Of a DNA stretch of 18,906 bases, positions 6,879 through 14,322 are shown one piece after another. This stretch comes from JBCLLP01 sp039738635 (GTDB taxonomy: Bacteria > Patescibacteriota > Saccharimonadia > CAILAD01 > BJGX01). Both the position numbers and the translations under genes were made by a program. The first letter of the stretch is position 1; every line of letters starts with the position of its first letter. The DNA is taken from contig JBCLLN010000011.1 in NCBI GenBank assembly GCA_039738635.1, positions 1 to 18,906 of the forward strand. The letters are read 5' to 3'. Under the pieces are notes generated by a model. It was not told the origin of the DNA. It saw only the letters and a program-made list of their open reading frames with translations, and ran no database searches.

Positions 6879-7914
6879 GAGCAACTACTTTATTAAGAGT
6901 TAGTGAAGGAGCATTGTCATTGTTGGTGATGGTACAGGTGGCAGACTGACCAAGGCCTAGGGTGACGGTGTCGCTGTCATCTTGAGTGACACCTACGCAG
7001 ACCCAGCCGCTGGCTGAATAACCGGCAGGGCCGCCAGCTTCGGATAAGTTGTATGTACCAGCATCAAAGCTTGCACCATTCGAAACTGATGGGCCAGGGC
7101 CACTGAAACCAGTTGGGCCAGATGCGCTAAGAGTCCAGGCGCTCTCAATTGCTGAACCACCGTTATCATTAGCAACTACTTTATTAAGAGTTAGTGAAGG
7201 AGCATTGTCATTATTAGTGATGGTACAGGCTTTTACATCACCTGCGTTTAGTGTAACGTTACCGTTAGTATCACAGTCGCCGCTAAAACTTGCTGCATAG
7301 TTTGGATCTCCTGTTTCAGTCACTACATGATCTCCTACGGTAGAGGTATTTTGCGTGCCGCTTGTAACCGGATTACCATCAACAAACAACGGGAAATCAC
7401 TGACTACTTTGGTCCCACCATTGTCAATAATAACGACTTTGGTTACCGTAAGTTTAGGCAATTGCCCCCGCTTGGTATTGGTAAAAGTACAGGTTACATC
7501 CTCGTCCGCTGAGAGATTTATAGCGTTTACCGGACTACCGTCACTACAAGTTGCGCTTGTTTGATCCCAGCCGGCTACAGCAGATTCGACTACTGAATAA
7601 GTTCCGCTACTTAGTCCGGTAAATGTTCGAGTGTTTGATAGTGTGTTATCGCTATCGTCATCCAAACTAAAATTACTTAAACCGGGTCCGTTTGTTGTGA
7701 AGCTAAAGTTCTGCGAATCATTTGGTATAGCATTTTTGATAATAGTAAGACTTCCTTGAGGATCTTGATACCAGTTAGTAGCCTCAACAATAGATAGTTG
7801 GAAAATACCGATTGCACCCAATGCAACTACAAAAGTCGGCAAAAATATTTTGGCTAATGAATGTTTCTTTTTGCGCACTCCATCACGGATTCTATAGACA
7901 ATAGCTTTGCTCAT
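6868..7914 (-). CDS. Exported prealbumin-like repeat protein, 3'-truncated
   Basis: The protein has 348 residues. A basic N-terminus (RIRDGVRKKKHSLAK) is followed by a hydrophobic segment at about 23-44, so it is an exported or signal-anchored protein. Then come four prealbumin-like beta-sandwich repeats: QGSLTIIKNAIPNDSQNF to CTFTNTK; PKLTVTKVVIIDNGG to CTITNND; PSLTLNKVVANDNGG to CTITNND; and a last one broken after PSLTLNKVV. Each repeat has a GDC/TC cysteine pair. The break lies at the junction with a methyltransferase fragment, and the frame ends APAS-stop. It lacks the THGFWKNH domain present in the gene at the left edge. A GGGGGG Shine-Dalgarno stretch lies 7-8 bases before the ATG. 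A surface or adhesive role is inferred from the fold family. Confidence 0.75.
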   Translation of the reverse strand: MSKAIVYRIRDGVRKKKHSLAKIFLPTFVVALGAIGIFQLSIVEATNWYQDPQGSLTIIKNAIPNDSQNFSFTTNGPGLSNFSLDDDSDNTLSNTRTFTGLSSGTYSVVESAVAGWDQTSATCSDGSPVNAINLSADEDVTCTFTNTKRGQLPKLTVTKVVIIDNGGTKVVSDFPLFVDGNPVTSGTQNTSTVGDHVVTETGDPNYAASFSGDCDTNGNVTLNAGDVKACTITNNDNAPSLTLNKVVANDNGGSAIESAWTLSASGPTGFSGPGPSVSNGASFDAGTYNLSEAGGPAGYSASGWVCVGVTQDDSDTVTLGLGQSATCTITNNDNAPSLTLNKVVAPAS

Positions 7915-8121
7915 GTAACACCCCCCTATTAAATTATTTTTTTATTTTCGCACATATTTTCTTAAAGTGCAAACTTTACTCACAATAAAAATGGTAGTTT
8001 TTCTATTTTCTTGAGGCAAATGGATTGTAAATTCTACTGCTGGGCGTCAAGGACCCTTTTCTAATGAGATTTGGCCTGGGAATGGAGATTTTACGTAAGT
8101 CCGGTATATAATTATATCTGA

Positions 8122-8160
8122 TATAATAGTGTAGTCTTATAGCGTACCTTCAAAAAGGAG
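8122..8160 (+). promoter_or_regulatory. -10 box and RBS of the 8170 gene
   Basis: TATAAT at 8122-8127 (a second at 8107-8112) is followed by the Shine-Dalgarno sequence AAAAAGGAG at about 8152-8160 and ATG at 8170. No good -35 is seen. The remainder of 7915-8100 is AT-rich with no recognisable gene. Confidence 0.55.
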
Positions 8161-8169
8161 TAGTTCTGA

Positions 8170-9267
8170 ATGGAAGCCAGTGATATTGATTGGGAAAATC
8201 TTTCGCCCTCTGAGCTTCGGGAGCTAATTGGAAGTTTTGATTCACGACCAGTTTTTGCACAATTCGAGAAGATGGTGGCACCACACATACAAAGTCAGCT
8301 TAAGCTGCTCACACTCTTGCCCTATGATCCATTGCTTGGGTTGCATGACCTCGCACGCGTGTCGTACGAGCCACAGCCATCGTCTTTGAGTGAGGTTCGG
8401 GCATTAGCTGCAGTTGCGACTCCGAACCGCGAGCGATTGATAGCTAGAGCTCTTTGGGCTCGACCTGATCAGATTAGTGAGCTCTACAATCGAGTGCAGG
8501 ACGGTGAGGTCATAACGATCTTAATGGCGCATGAAGATATTACCGATATTGCTCGCATCATGCCAGAGGTTCTGATTGTACTATGTGAACACCATGCTAA
8601 TCTCACGCTTGGCGAGAGTATGGCTGGCACCGCGAGGTGGGATGAGGCTTGCGAGAATATTTATCAAGAGCTTGTCCAGCGCTTCCATATCATCCTCTCG
8701 GGGATTATAAGGAGTGTCAATGCTCTTGGGTATACCGTTTGTAACTTACTACAACAAATTGGCTGGGTGCACTTTAGTTTCCCTCAATCTGATTCAACAA
8801 GGGAGGCTGACTTTGATCCAGTTCTCGTGAAAGCCACGAATCGTCTTATGCGCCACGAGCTCGAACAACTTCTGCGAATCAATGGTGGTGTTTTGGGTAT
8901 TGCAGGTCCGGGCTCTGTTGATAAGCGTATTACAGTAGCTGGCATTGCGCGAATCTTGCAGCATATGCCACGTGATTTCTCTGATAGGCTTGGTGTGGTG
9001 CGACATATTCAGCCTATCTATGGCGGAACAGCAAGTCTGCTTGATGGTAAATATGTGTTGCCGGTTGCTACTAAAATTTACGGTAACAAGGCCTTCGTCC
9101 AGACTGGTAGGCTAGAGCGCGTCGAGGGCCTAGATAGTCTGCATAAGATTATGCACTGGATTGCTGAGGTAAGCTTTTCTCGAACTCTCGAGCCAACGAT
9201 TTATCATCCAGAGCCAGGTCCACTTCGGGCTCTGACAGCGGCGATACGCAGGACACGAAAAGAATAG
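8170..9267 (+). CDS. Uncharacterised 365-residue protein
   Basis: I do not recognise this protein. It has no signal peptide or clear membrane segment. It is largely helical by pattern: LSPSELRELIGSF at the start, AHEDITDIARIMPEVLIVL near 120-137, and a run of helices to about 200. There is a glycine-rich stretch GGVLGIAGPGSVDKRITVAG at about 239-258, then IQPIYGGTASLLDGKYVLPV. The DNA is more GC-rich by eye (about half) than most neighbours and uses different third bases, which would fit recent transfer or simply high expression. It has its own -10 box, a good RBS and a strong downstream terminator, so it is probably a functional monocistronic gene. Confidence 0.8.
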   Translation: MEASDIDWENLSPSELRELIGSFDSRPVFAQFEKMVAPHIQSQLKLLTLLPYDPLLGLHDLARVSYEPQPSSLSEVRALAAVATPNRERLIARALWARPDQISELYNRVQDGEVITILMAHEDITDIARIMPEVLIVLCEHHANLTLGESMAGTARWDEACENIYQELVQRFHIILSGIIRSVNALGYTVCNLLQQIGWVHFSFPQSDSTREADFDPVLVKATNRLMRHELEQLLRINGGVLGIAGPGSVDKRITVAGIARILQHMPRDFSDRLGVVRHIQPIYGGTASLLDGKYVLPVATKIYGNKAFVQTGRLERVEGLDSLHKIMHWIAEVSFSRTLEPTIYHPEPGPLRALTAAIRRTRKE

Positions 9268-9270
9268 TAT

Positions 9271-9303
9271 AAGCCCTCCGAGATTATTTCGGAGGGCTTT
9301 TTA
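9271..9303 (+). terminator. Rho-independent terminator after the 8170 gene
   Basis: An 11-bp stem AAGCCCTCCGA / TCGGAGGGCTT with a seven-base loop is followed by a run of T (CTTTTTATTTT). It starts a few bases after the TAG at 9265-9267. Confidence 0.92.
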
Positions 9304-9317
9304 TTTTGTCAATTTGT

Positions 9318-9360
9318 CATCTGTCAAAGGCCTGGCCTTTTCCAGATGGGAGTTTTACAG
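9318..9360. repeat. REP-like palindrome, type 2, copy 1
   Basis: The two arms of a 31-base imperfect palindrome are CATCTGTCAAAGGCC and GGCCTTTTCCAGATG around a single T; 13 of 15 positions pair. The tail is GGAGTTTTACAGAT. The same unit occurs at 12499-12527 (inverted) and 18632-18664. Confidence 0.8.
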
Positions 9361-9363
9361 ATA

Positions 9364-10599
9364 CTAGCGTGTTAAAAAAATTTCTGGGTTGAGGCGAATG
9401 ATTTTGTCATCTCCTGAACGCAGGTCGCCTCGGCCGTCAGTGTTTGAAGTGCTAAGATAGAAATAACCATCTGGGCCGATTTGAATGGCACGAAGGCGTC
9501 CGTACTCTCCACGAAGATGCGCTTTTATTGATTCAACTTTTCCATCCTGAGAGAACGCAATCTCATAAAGTGATTCTCCGCGAAGTCCCGTAAAAAATAT
9601 GCGTCCCATAAAATACACCGCGCCCGTTGGCGCCCAGGTCTCATCCGGCCCTGAATTGATAATAGGAGTTTCCATATTCATTTTAGTTTCATTACCTTGA
9701 ATAACCGGCCATCCGTAGTTGCTGCCTTTCTTTATCAAATTAAGCTCATCAAGACCAGACTGAATGCCAGATCGTCCGTGTTCTGTTGCCCAGAGTTGTC
9801 CTTTGTCGTCCCAAGCAAGTCCTTGAGAATTGCGATGGCCATAAGACCAAACTGCATTTCCGAATGGATTATCAGATGGAACTGATCCATCATCCTTGAG
9901 ACGGAGAATTTTGCCGGCAAGAGAATTAATGTCTTGCGCGAGATTTGGATTTCCGGCATCTCCAGTGGTGATATAAAGATAGTAGTCGGGCTTGCCCGCC
10001 GTAGTTCCGTCGGGAGCAGAGGTGGGACCAAAGGCGATTCGTCCGCCATCGTGATTTGCCGCGCCGGGTATGTTATCAATAATAATCGTCTTTTCGGTAA
10101 GACGATCTCCTGCGAAACGATAACGCTCAACTCTATTTATTAAACCGCTTTCGTTTTTTGTGGTGAAATAAAGATAAATCCATTGATTTTCTGAAAATCG
10201 CGGATGAAGCGCCATACCTAAAAGTCCGCCCTCACCGATATGTTCCACATCATTAATGGTATAAATTTGCCCCTCTTTGCCAATTCGTTTGAGCGTTCCG
10301 GGACGTTCTGTTACTAACAAATCACCATCCGGCAAAAAAGCAATTTCCCAGGGAATTTGAAGATTTTCGGCAATAATTTCAATGTCTTTGCCAGCTTTTA
10401 TTCCTTCTTGGAGCGAAGTCGGAGTGGGTATATAAAATTGGCGAAAAATCTGTTCGCGAAAAACGTATAAGAAGATTCCAGCAATTATTATTACTCCGAA
10501 TATCGTCCATAATATTAATTTTGGTGTACTCGTAACCAGTCTACGACTAAAGAGTGAGCGAATTTTATCTTTCAGCTTATCAAAAAATTTTAAAAACAT
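9364..10599 (-). CDS. PQQ-dependent sugar dehydrogenase (aldose dehydrogenase type), membrane-anchored
   Basis: The protein has 411 residues. Residues 28-47 (LILWTIFGVIIIAGIFLYVF) form an N-terminal signal anchor. The rest is a six-bladed beta-propeller of the glucose/sorbosone dehydrogenase family: NLQIPWEIAFLPDGDLLVTE, then GGLLGMALHPRF, NHDGGRIAFGP, YLYITTGDAGNP, AGKILRLKDDGS, SYGHRNSQGLAWD, and WATEHGRSG followed by DELN-GSNYGWP. The HDGG and GHRNSQG histidine/arginine stretches match the catalytic and PQQ-contacting regions of the family. It would oxidise aldoses outside the cytoplasmic membrane if PQQ is available; no PQQ biosynthesis genes are visible. Length and motifs look complete. 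There is no clear Shine-Dalgarno sequence at the ATG (10599). Confidence 0.9.
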   Translation of the reverse strand: MFLKFFDKLKDKIRSLFSRRLVTSTPKLILWTIFGVIIIAGIFLYVFREQIFRQFYIPTPTSLQEGIKAGKDIEIIAENLQIPWEIAFLPDGDLLVTERPGTLKRIGKEGQIYTINDVEHIGEGGLLGMALHPRFSENQWIYLYFTTKNESGLINRVERYRFAGDRLTEKTIIIDNIPGAANHDGGRIAFGPTSAPDGTTAGKPDYYLYITTGDAGNPNLAQDINSLAGKILRLKDDGSVPSDNPFGNAVWSYGHRNSQGLAWDDKGQLWATEHGRSGIQSGLDELNLIKKGSNYGWPVIQGNETKMNMETPIINSGPDETWAPTGAVYFMGRIFFTGLRGESLYEIAFSQDGKVESIKAHLRGEYGRLRAIQIGPDGYFYLSTSNTDGRGDLRSGDDKIIRLNPEIFLTR

Positions 10600-10675
10600 A
10601 ATATTTAAAGTTTATTTATAATTAGTAAATTTTCCATTTAATTTGGAATTCAATCTGATGCCACAGCAACTGCAA

Positions 10676-10830
10676 TTAATTTCTAGCCGCCTTACGCAAG
10701 CGATGCATAATGACGGTGCCCAAGCTGTGCTCCGGCACGCCCTCCACTAAAATAATATCAAGCTTCCGCGAATCAAGCAATCTCAAGTATCGAAAAGCTT
10801 TTTTCCGATACGAGCAGAAGTTGAGCCGTC
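10676..10830 (-). pseudogene. Sua5/YrdC-like C-terminal fragment
   Basis: This lies within the 322-base gap between the sugar dehydrogenase and the metzincin gene. On the minus strand it gives FRYLRLLDSRKLDIILVEGV followed by PEHSLGTVIMHRLRKAARN and a TAA stop. That closely resembles the C-terminal end of Sua5-type threonylcarbamoyl-AMP synthases, where L-E-LD...DIIL-EG-P--GLG-AIMNRL-KAA is typical. A preceding stretch in another frame (LFDGSTSARIGKK) looks like the residues just upstream, so one frameshift is needed. The catalytic domain is gone. The rest of the gap (about 10831-10879) holds nothing I recognise. Confidence 0.55.
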
Positions 10831-10879
10831 AAATAAAAATATCGCCAGCTGGAGAATAAAAGACAAATTGTCAAAGCGC

Positions 10880-10909
10880 TTGACGTTTAAAATGAGAGGA
10901 TGATATAAT
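10880..10909 (+). promoter_or_regulatory. Promoter of the metzincin-like gene
   Basis: TTGACG (10880-10885), an 18-base spacer and TATAAT (10904-10909) make a near-consensus sigma70 promoter. The ATG at 10922 is 12 bases after the -10 box and there is no Shine-Dalgarno sequence, so the mRNA leader would be about five bases. Confidence 0.8.
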
Positions 10910-10921
10910 AAAAAAAATAAA

Positions 10922-11734
10922 ATGAACAAAATTATATTTTCAAAGTTTCACATTAGGACAATAGGTGCCATTGTAGCACTTGCGGTGATCATTTCGAGCG
11001 GGGGCGTAACCTATGCCAGCCATTCGTGGGGCAACTTCCATTGGGCGAGAACCAGCAACCCTTTTACACTAAAGCTTGGCGATAACGTTTCAAGCACATG
11101 GGACCCCTATTTTGTTACTGCTTCCAACGACTGGAATGTGTCTACAGTGCTTGATACCACAATTGTCGCTGGTAAAGCCAAAGGTAACTGCCGTCCAACC
11201 GTTGGACGCGTGGAGGTCTGCAACAATACTTATGGCTCCAACGGCATGCTAGGCTGGGCTCAAGTCTGGGCAAAGGATAACCATATTACTCAAGCCGTCG
11301 CTATAGTCAATGACACCTACTTTAACACCGACTTTTACAATACCACTGCCTTTAGAAACATGGTCATGTGCCAGGAAATTGGCCACGCCTTCGGGCTTCA
11401 CCATCAAGACGAGGAACCAGCAAATATAAATCTTGGCACATGTATGGACTACACCAATGATCCAACTGGTACGGCTGATACAAATGGTGTGCTGAATAAC
11501 GAATTCCCCAACGCGCACGATTATGCACAGCTTGAGACAATCTACGGCCACTTAGATAGCACAAAGACAGTTAGCATGCGACTGCTGGGCCGTGGTACAT
11601 ACGCCCCCTTTGCAGTCGATATCGCCGAGCGGAACATGTCTCTCCGAAGGGACTCTCGTGGCAGGACTACGCTTTATGAACGCGACCTCGGACAAGGAAA
11701 CAAACTGCTTACCTTTATTATCTGGGCTAATTAA
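10922..11734 (+). CDS. Secreted metzincin-like protein with QEIGH zinc motif
   Basis: The protein has 270 residues. Residues 1-32 are a signal peptide: basic start, hydrophobic TIGAIVALAVIISSGGV, and a probable AxA-like cleavage near TYASHS. Residues 147-163 read NMVMCQEIGHAFGLHHQ. This aligns to the metzincin motif HExxHxxGxxH, with Q151 in place of the first histidine and E152, H155, G158 and H161 kept. CMDYTND at 174-180 supplies the Met-turn methionine (M175). A glutamine ligand would weaken or alter zinc binding, unless this is the family's normal form; I recall similar QExGHxFGL proteins but cannot verify that here. The C-terminal part (FPNAHDYAQLETIY, then about 60 residues) is unassigned. 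The promoter is strong and nearly leaderless. An extracellular protease or binding role is inferred. Confidence 0.7.
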   Translation: MNKIIFSKFHIRTIGAIVALAVIISSGGVTYASHSWGNFHWARTSNPFTLKLGDNVSSTWDPYFVTASNDWNVSTVLDTTIVAGKAKGNCRPTVGRVEVCNNTYGSNGMLGWAQVWAKDNHITQAVAIVNDTYFNTDFYNTTAFRNMVMCQEIGHAFGLHHQDEEPANINLGTCMDYTNDPTGTADTNGVLNNEFPNAHDYAQLETIYGHLDSTKTVSMRLLGRGTYAPFAVDIAERNMSLRRDSRGRTTLYERDLGQGNKLLTFIIWAN

Positions 11735-11770
11735 CAGTTTCGCCATGGCTACGAAGTGCGACCCAAATCT

Positions 11771-12280
11771 ATGAAAACTAAAGTATTTCTCGTTACGGGT
11801 GGTATCGTCGTGGTCATGATTGGAGCGGTGTTCTTATTGGGTGGTGGTAGCTCGAAACTCAGTCCTACCGGCAGCTCTAAACCCAGCTCTACTAGTGACT
11901 CGACCGGCATGATTGTGGGTAATAATGCTATTTATGTCGCTGAACAGGCCCCATCACGAACCGTGCTAGTTGCGGTGGTGTTGTTTGCGAAGCCCGGCTT
12001 TGTGGCGATTCACGAAGACAATGCCGACGCGCCCGGAAAGATTTTGGGTGCAAGTGGTGTGCTTTCGGCAGGTGAGACAAAAAACACCGCGCCGATTGCA
12101 CTTTCCCGCGCGACTAAAGACGGTGAGAAGCTCTACGCCATGCTTTATGGTGATAACGGCGATGGGGTCTTTGACACGGCCAAAGACAAGCCTTTAATTG
12201 ATTCAGCGACCAGTCAGCCGGTGATGATGATCTTTAGTATTAGCGTGGGTGCCAGCGAACCCGGAACAGTAAGCATATAG
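11771..12280 (+). CDS. DUF7282-like exported protein
   Basis: The protein has 169 residues from the ATG; a GTG at 11756 adds five residues but is less convincing. Residues 1-25 (MKTKVFLVTGGIVVVMIGAV) form a signal anchor, followed by a low-complexity serine/proline linker to about 46. The remaining 120 residues form one beta-rich domain: VLFAKPGFVAIHEDNADAPG, ILGASGVLSAGETKNTAPI and YAMLYGDNGDGVFD-AKDKPL. This matches the pattern of DUF7282, known mainly from archaeal and CPR surface proteins. DNGDGVFD-AKD resembles a calcium-binding acidic loop. It starts 37 bases after the metzincin-like gene, so the two probably form an operon of secreted proteins. Function unknown. Confidence 0.7.
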   Translation: MKTKVFLVTGGIVVVMIGAVFLLGGGSSKLSPTGSSKPSSTSDSTGMIVGNNAIYVAEQAPSRTVLVAVVLFAKPGFVAIHEDNADAPGKILGASGVLSAGETKNTAPIALSRATKDGEKLYAMLYGDNGDGVFDTAKDKPLIDSATSQPVMMIFSISVGASEPGTVSI

Positions 12281-12320
12281 GCATCACGCCGGATAGGCTG
12301 TAGGTGGCGGAGTAATAAGT

Positions 12321-12341
12321 AAAAAATGGCCATTTCTGGCC
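12321..12341 (-). terminator. Possible weak terminator on the minus strand
   Basis: Read on the minus strand, GGCCA-GAAA-TGGCC is a five-base-pair hairpin with a GNRA loop followed by ATTTTTT. No intact minus-strand gene ends just upstream of it, so it may serve a lost gene. It is the only feature I can name in 12281-12434, which otherwise shows no convincing coding sequence. Confidence 0.3.
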
Positions 12342-12436
12342 GTCTAGTGGGGCATAGTGCTAGCTTGCGTACCTTATATAGCTTTTGCCAAGTCTCGGCG
12401 GCAGCCACTTTGTTGGTGTACGGTATTTTAAAAGAT

Positions 12437-12527
12437 TTAAAAGGCCTGGCCTTATAATCCAAAATTGTAAGAGAGTTTATATATTTTGTAAAACCGCTAT
12501 CTGGAAAAGGCCAGGCCTTTAACAGAT
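12437..12527. repeat. Inverted pair of type 2 REP palindromes
   Basis: The first palindrome (12437-12457) has arms TTAAAAGGCC and GGCCTTATAA around a T. The second (12499-12527) has arms ATCTGGAAAAGGCC and GGCCTTTAACAGAT around an A, so it lies in the opposite orientation. The reverse complement of the second has the same GGTTTTAC tail as the copies at 9.3 and 18.6 kb. Paired inverted copies resemble BIME-type units. They directly precede the transposase-tail remnant at 12535. Confidence 0.75.
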
Positions 12528-12534
12528 TAGCTTT

Positions 12535-12594
12535 TTACATATTTGCGAGTTCATACTTTAGCTCATCCATTATTGCTTTGTGCTTCTCGTAGTA
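12535..12594 (-). pseudogene. C-terminal tail of a RAYT-like transposase
   Basis: The minus strand reads DYYEKHKAIMDELKYELANM and a TAA stop at 12535-12537. It resembles the C-terminal helix of RAYT proteins and the fragment at 18670-18762. The frame stays open upstream to about 12636 (LVLFVPRRHPGSL), but that part is not recognisable as transposase. The type 2 REP pair lies immediately after the stop codon, the same layout as at 18.6 kb. The rest of 12595-12682 shows nothing I recognise. Confidence 0.45.
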
Positions 12595-12682
12595 ATCCAG
12601 TGATCCGGGGTGTCTCCTTGGTACAAATAGCACCAATCAAAACATCGTCTATTACGGGGTGCTGCCCTCCAAGGTTTAGTGT

Positions 12683-13909
12683 TTAAACCAAAGTTACAAA
12701 GTAATCTTGAGGAGTTTCTGATCGCCTAATGAGCTGCACGGTGCCATCCTCATGAAGTAATAGCTCGGCTGACCTAAGCTTTCCATTGTAGTTAAAGCCC
12801 ATGGAATGACCATGAGCACCGGTGTCATGTATGACAAGAATGTCGCCAATTTTGACTTTTGGTAACTTACGGTCAATAGCAAACTTATCGTTGTTCTCAC
12901 AAAGAGAGCCCGTTACATCATAAACCTGCTTATGCTGACCCTTGCTGTCATTAGAAAGTATTGATATATGGTGATAGGCATCGTACATACCAGGACGCAT
13001 CAGATTGTGCATTGACGCATCCAACCCAATAAACGTCTTGTAAGTTCTTTTAATGTGCAGGACTTTCGTTATTAAATAGCCATATGGCCCAGTAATATAA
13101 CGGCCGCATTCCATGTAGATTTTAGTTTCATAATCTAAGGTGCTCTCTAATAATTTTTTTACTTGCTTCGAAAATTCGTTTATATCAAAATCTTTATCAT
13201 CTGGCTTATAGGGAATGCCTATCCCGCCGCCAAGATTTATAAATTTAAGCTTTATGCCATACTTCTGTCGTATTTCTTTTGCTAAATCAAAAAGTATTTT
13301 AACAATTTGAAGCGACAACATGTAGTCAAGATTATTACTTATTGCCATAATATGTAGCCCAAATTGCCTAACCCCTTTTTGCCGAGCAACGCCAATGGAC
13401 TCTAAGATTTGCTTTTTAGTCATCCCAAATTTTGCGTCTTCGGGTTGTCCAATAATAGTATTACCAATCACTTGATTACCAGGGTTGTATCTAAAGCAAA
13501 TAAGTTCTGGCAAACCGGCAGTTTCTTCTAAAAATTTAAGATGTGCTATGTCGTCAAGATTGATTATGGCATCGAGTTCGCGGGCTTTTTTAAATTCTAT
13601 CGCTGTAGTGTCGTTTGAGCTAAACATAATGTTTTGGCCTCTGGCATTTATTTTTTGGGCTAACAACAGCTCCACGAGTGAGCTACAGTCTAAACCCATA
13701 CCTTCGTTTCTCAATATTTCAAGAATTTTTGGGTTTGGCAGAGCTTTAACAGCAAAATAGTTTTTGAATCCTTCATTCCAGTCAAATGCTGTGTTTAGTT
13801 TTTGGGACGCTGACCTTATGCCTTTTTCATCGTAAACATAAAGTGGAGATGGGTAATTATCTAAAATAACATCAACTGTATGACTATCAAATGGTAACTT
13901 TTTATTCAT
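12683..13909 (-). CDS. PLP-dependent decarboxylase of the LysA (diaminopimelate decarboxylase) family
   Basis: This is a 408-residue fold type III enzyme. Seen: PSPLYVYDEKGIRSA at 20-34; the PLP lysine in YFAVKALPNPKIL (K55); GLDCSSLVEL at 72-81; GLHIMA at 184-189, with H186 where LysA normally has an HIGS-type stretch; the phosphate-binding NLGGGIGIPY at 225-234; ECGRYITGPYG at 267-277; SLCENND at 335-341, with C337 acting across the dimer; and HDTGAHGHSMGFNYNG near 361-376. Residues needed for PLP and the carboxylate are present, so it is probably active. DAP decarboxylase makes lysine from meso-diaminopimelate. The altered HIGS region leaves room for another amino acid or polyamine substrate. 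No other lysine genes are nearby. Confidence 0.82.
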   Translation of the reverse strand: MNKKLPFDSHTVDVILDNYPSPLYVYDEKGIRSASQKLNTAFDWNEGFKNYFAVKALPNPKILEILRNEGMGLDCSSLVELLLAQKINARGQNIMFSSNDTTAIEFKKARELDAIINLDDIAHLKFLEETAGLPELICFRYNPGNQVIGNTIIGQPEDAKFGMTKKQILESIGVARQKGVRQFGLHIMAISNNLDYMLSLQIVKILFDLAKEIRQKYGIKLKFINLGGGIGIPYKPDDKDFDINEFSKQVKKLLESTLDYETKIYMECGRYITGPYGYLITKVLHIKRTYKTFIGLDASMHNLMRPGMYDAYHHISILSNDSKGQHKQVYDVTGSLCENNDKFAIDRKLPKVKIGDILVIHDTGAHGHSMGFNYNGKLRSAELLLHEDGTVQLIRRSETPQDYFVTLV

Positions 13910-14085
13910 TAAGTTATTCTAACACCTTTAGTTTTCATAGCAATAACCTACATATAAGTTCCAGGCTGGAATGTTCTGCCAAGAATATGGTTCAGATCCG
14001 ACCCGTTCCCTTAAAGTGCAGTCAGTAAGGTCCGCGCCTTGCCAGTCTTTTTAGCTAGGAGATTTGGGGTTTAGTAAAAGTCCTA

Positions 14086-14091
14086 TATAAT
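14086..14091 (+). promoter_or_regulatory. -10 box for a leaderless small gene
   Basis: A consensus TATAAT lies six bases before the ATG at 14098, the same spacing as the antitoxin promoter, so the transcript should start at the initiation codon. No clear -35 element is seen. Confidence 0.55.
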
Positions 14092-14097
14092 GTATCT

Positions 14098-14322
14098 ATG
14101 AGCTTAAAAAACAAGTCGATCGTTTATGCACTTTTAATCGGCGTAGCTCTAGTAAGTAGCGGGATATATTTCGAAAATGGCTATATATTCATACTAGGTA
14201 TGATATTTAGTTTTGCGTTTACATTTAACATCGTAATTTTTGTAGAAAAAAACGAGAAAAAACTCTCACGCCTTTTATTATGTGCTATTTTTGGGCTTAT
14301 TTCTGGCTTTATTCCGCATTGA
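14098..14322 (+). CDS. Small membrane protein
   Basis: The protein has 74 residues with two or three hydrophobic segments: IVYALLIGVALVSSGIYF at about 8-25, GYIFILGMIFSFAFTFNIVIFV at 28-49, and LLLCAIFGLISGFIP at 59-73. A short basic/acidic loop (EKNEKKLSR) separates the last two. I do not recognise a family. A leaderless promoter precedes it. Its last codons overlap, on the other strand, the end of a serine-recombinase fragment. The gene could be a recent acquisition with that element, or an unrelated small hydrophobic protein. Confidence 0.6.
   Translation: MSLKNKSIVYALLIGVALVSSGIYFENGYIFILGMIFSFAFTFNIVIFVEKNEKKLSRLLLCAIFGLISGFIPH

Noticed and set aside
8794..9006. Minus-strand 70-codon frame inside the 8170 gene
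   Set aside because: It is opposite a well-bounded gene with promoter and terminator and shows no coding features.
9735..10130. 131-codon frame in the sugar dehydrogenase region
   Set aside because: It lies in another frame of the same strand as a strongly supported enzyme gene; its translation has no motif.
12214..12462. Minus-strand open frame of 82 codons
   Set aside because: It overlaps the end of the DUF7282-like gene, has no RBS and crosses a hairpin and a REP palindrome; no recognisable domain.
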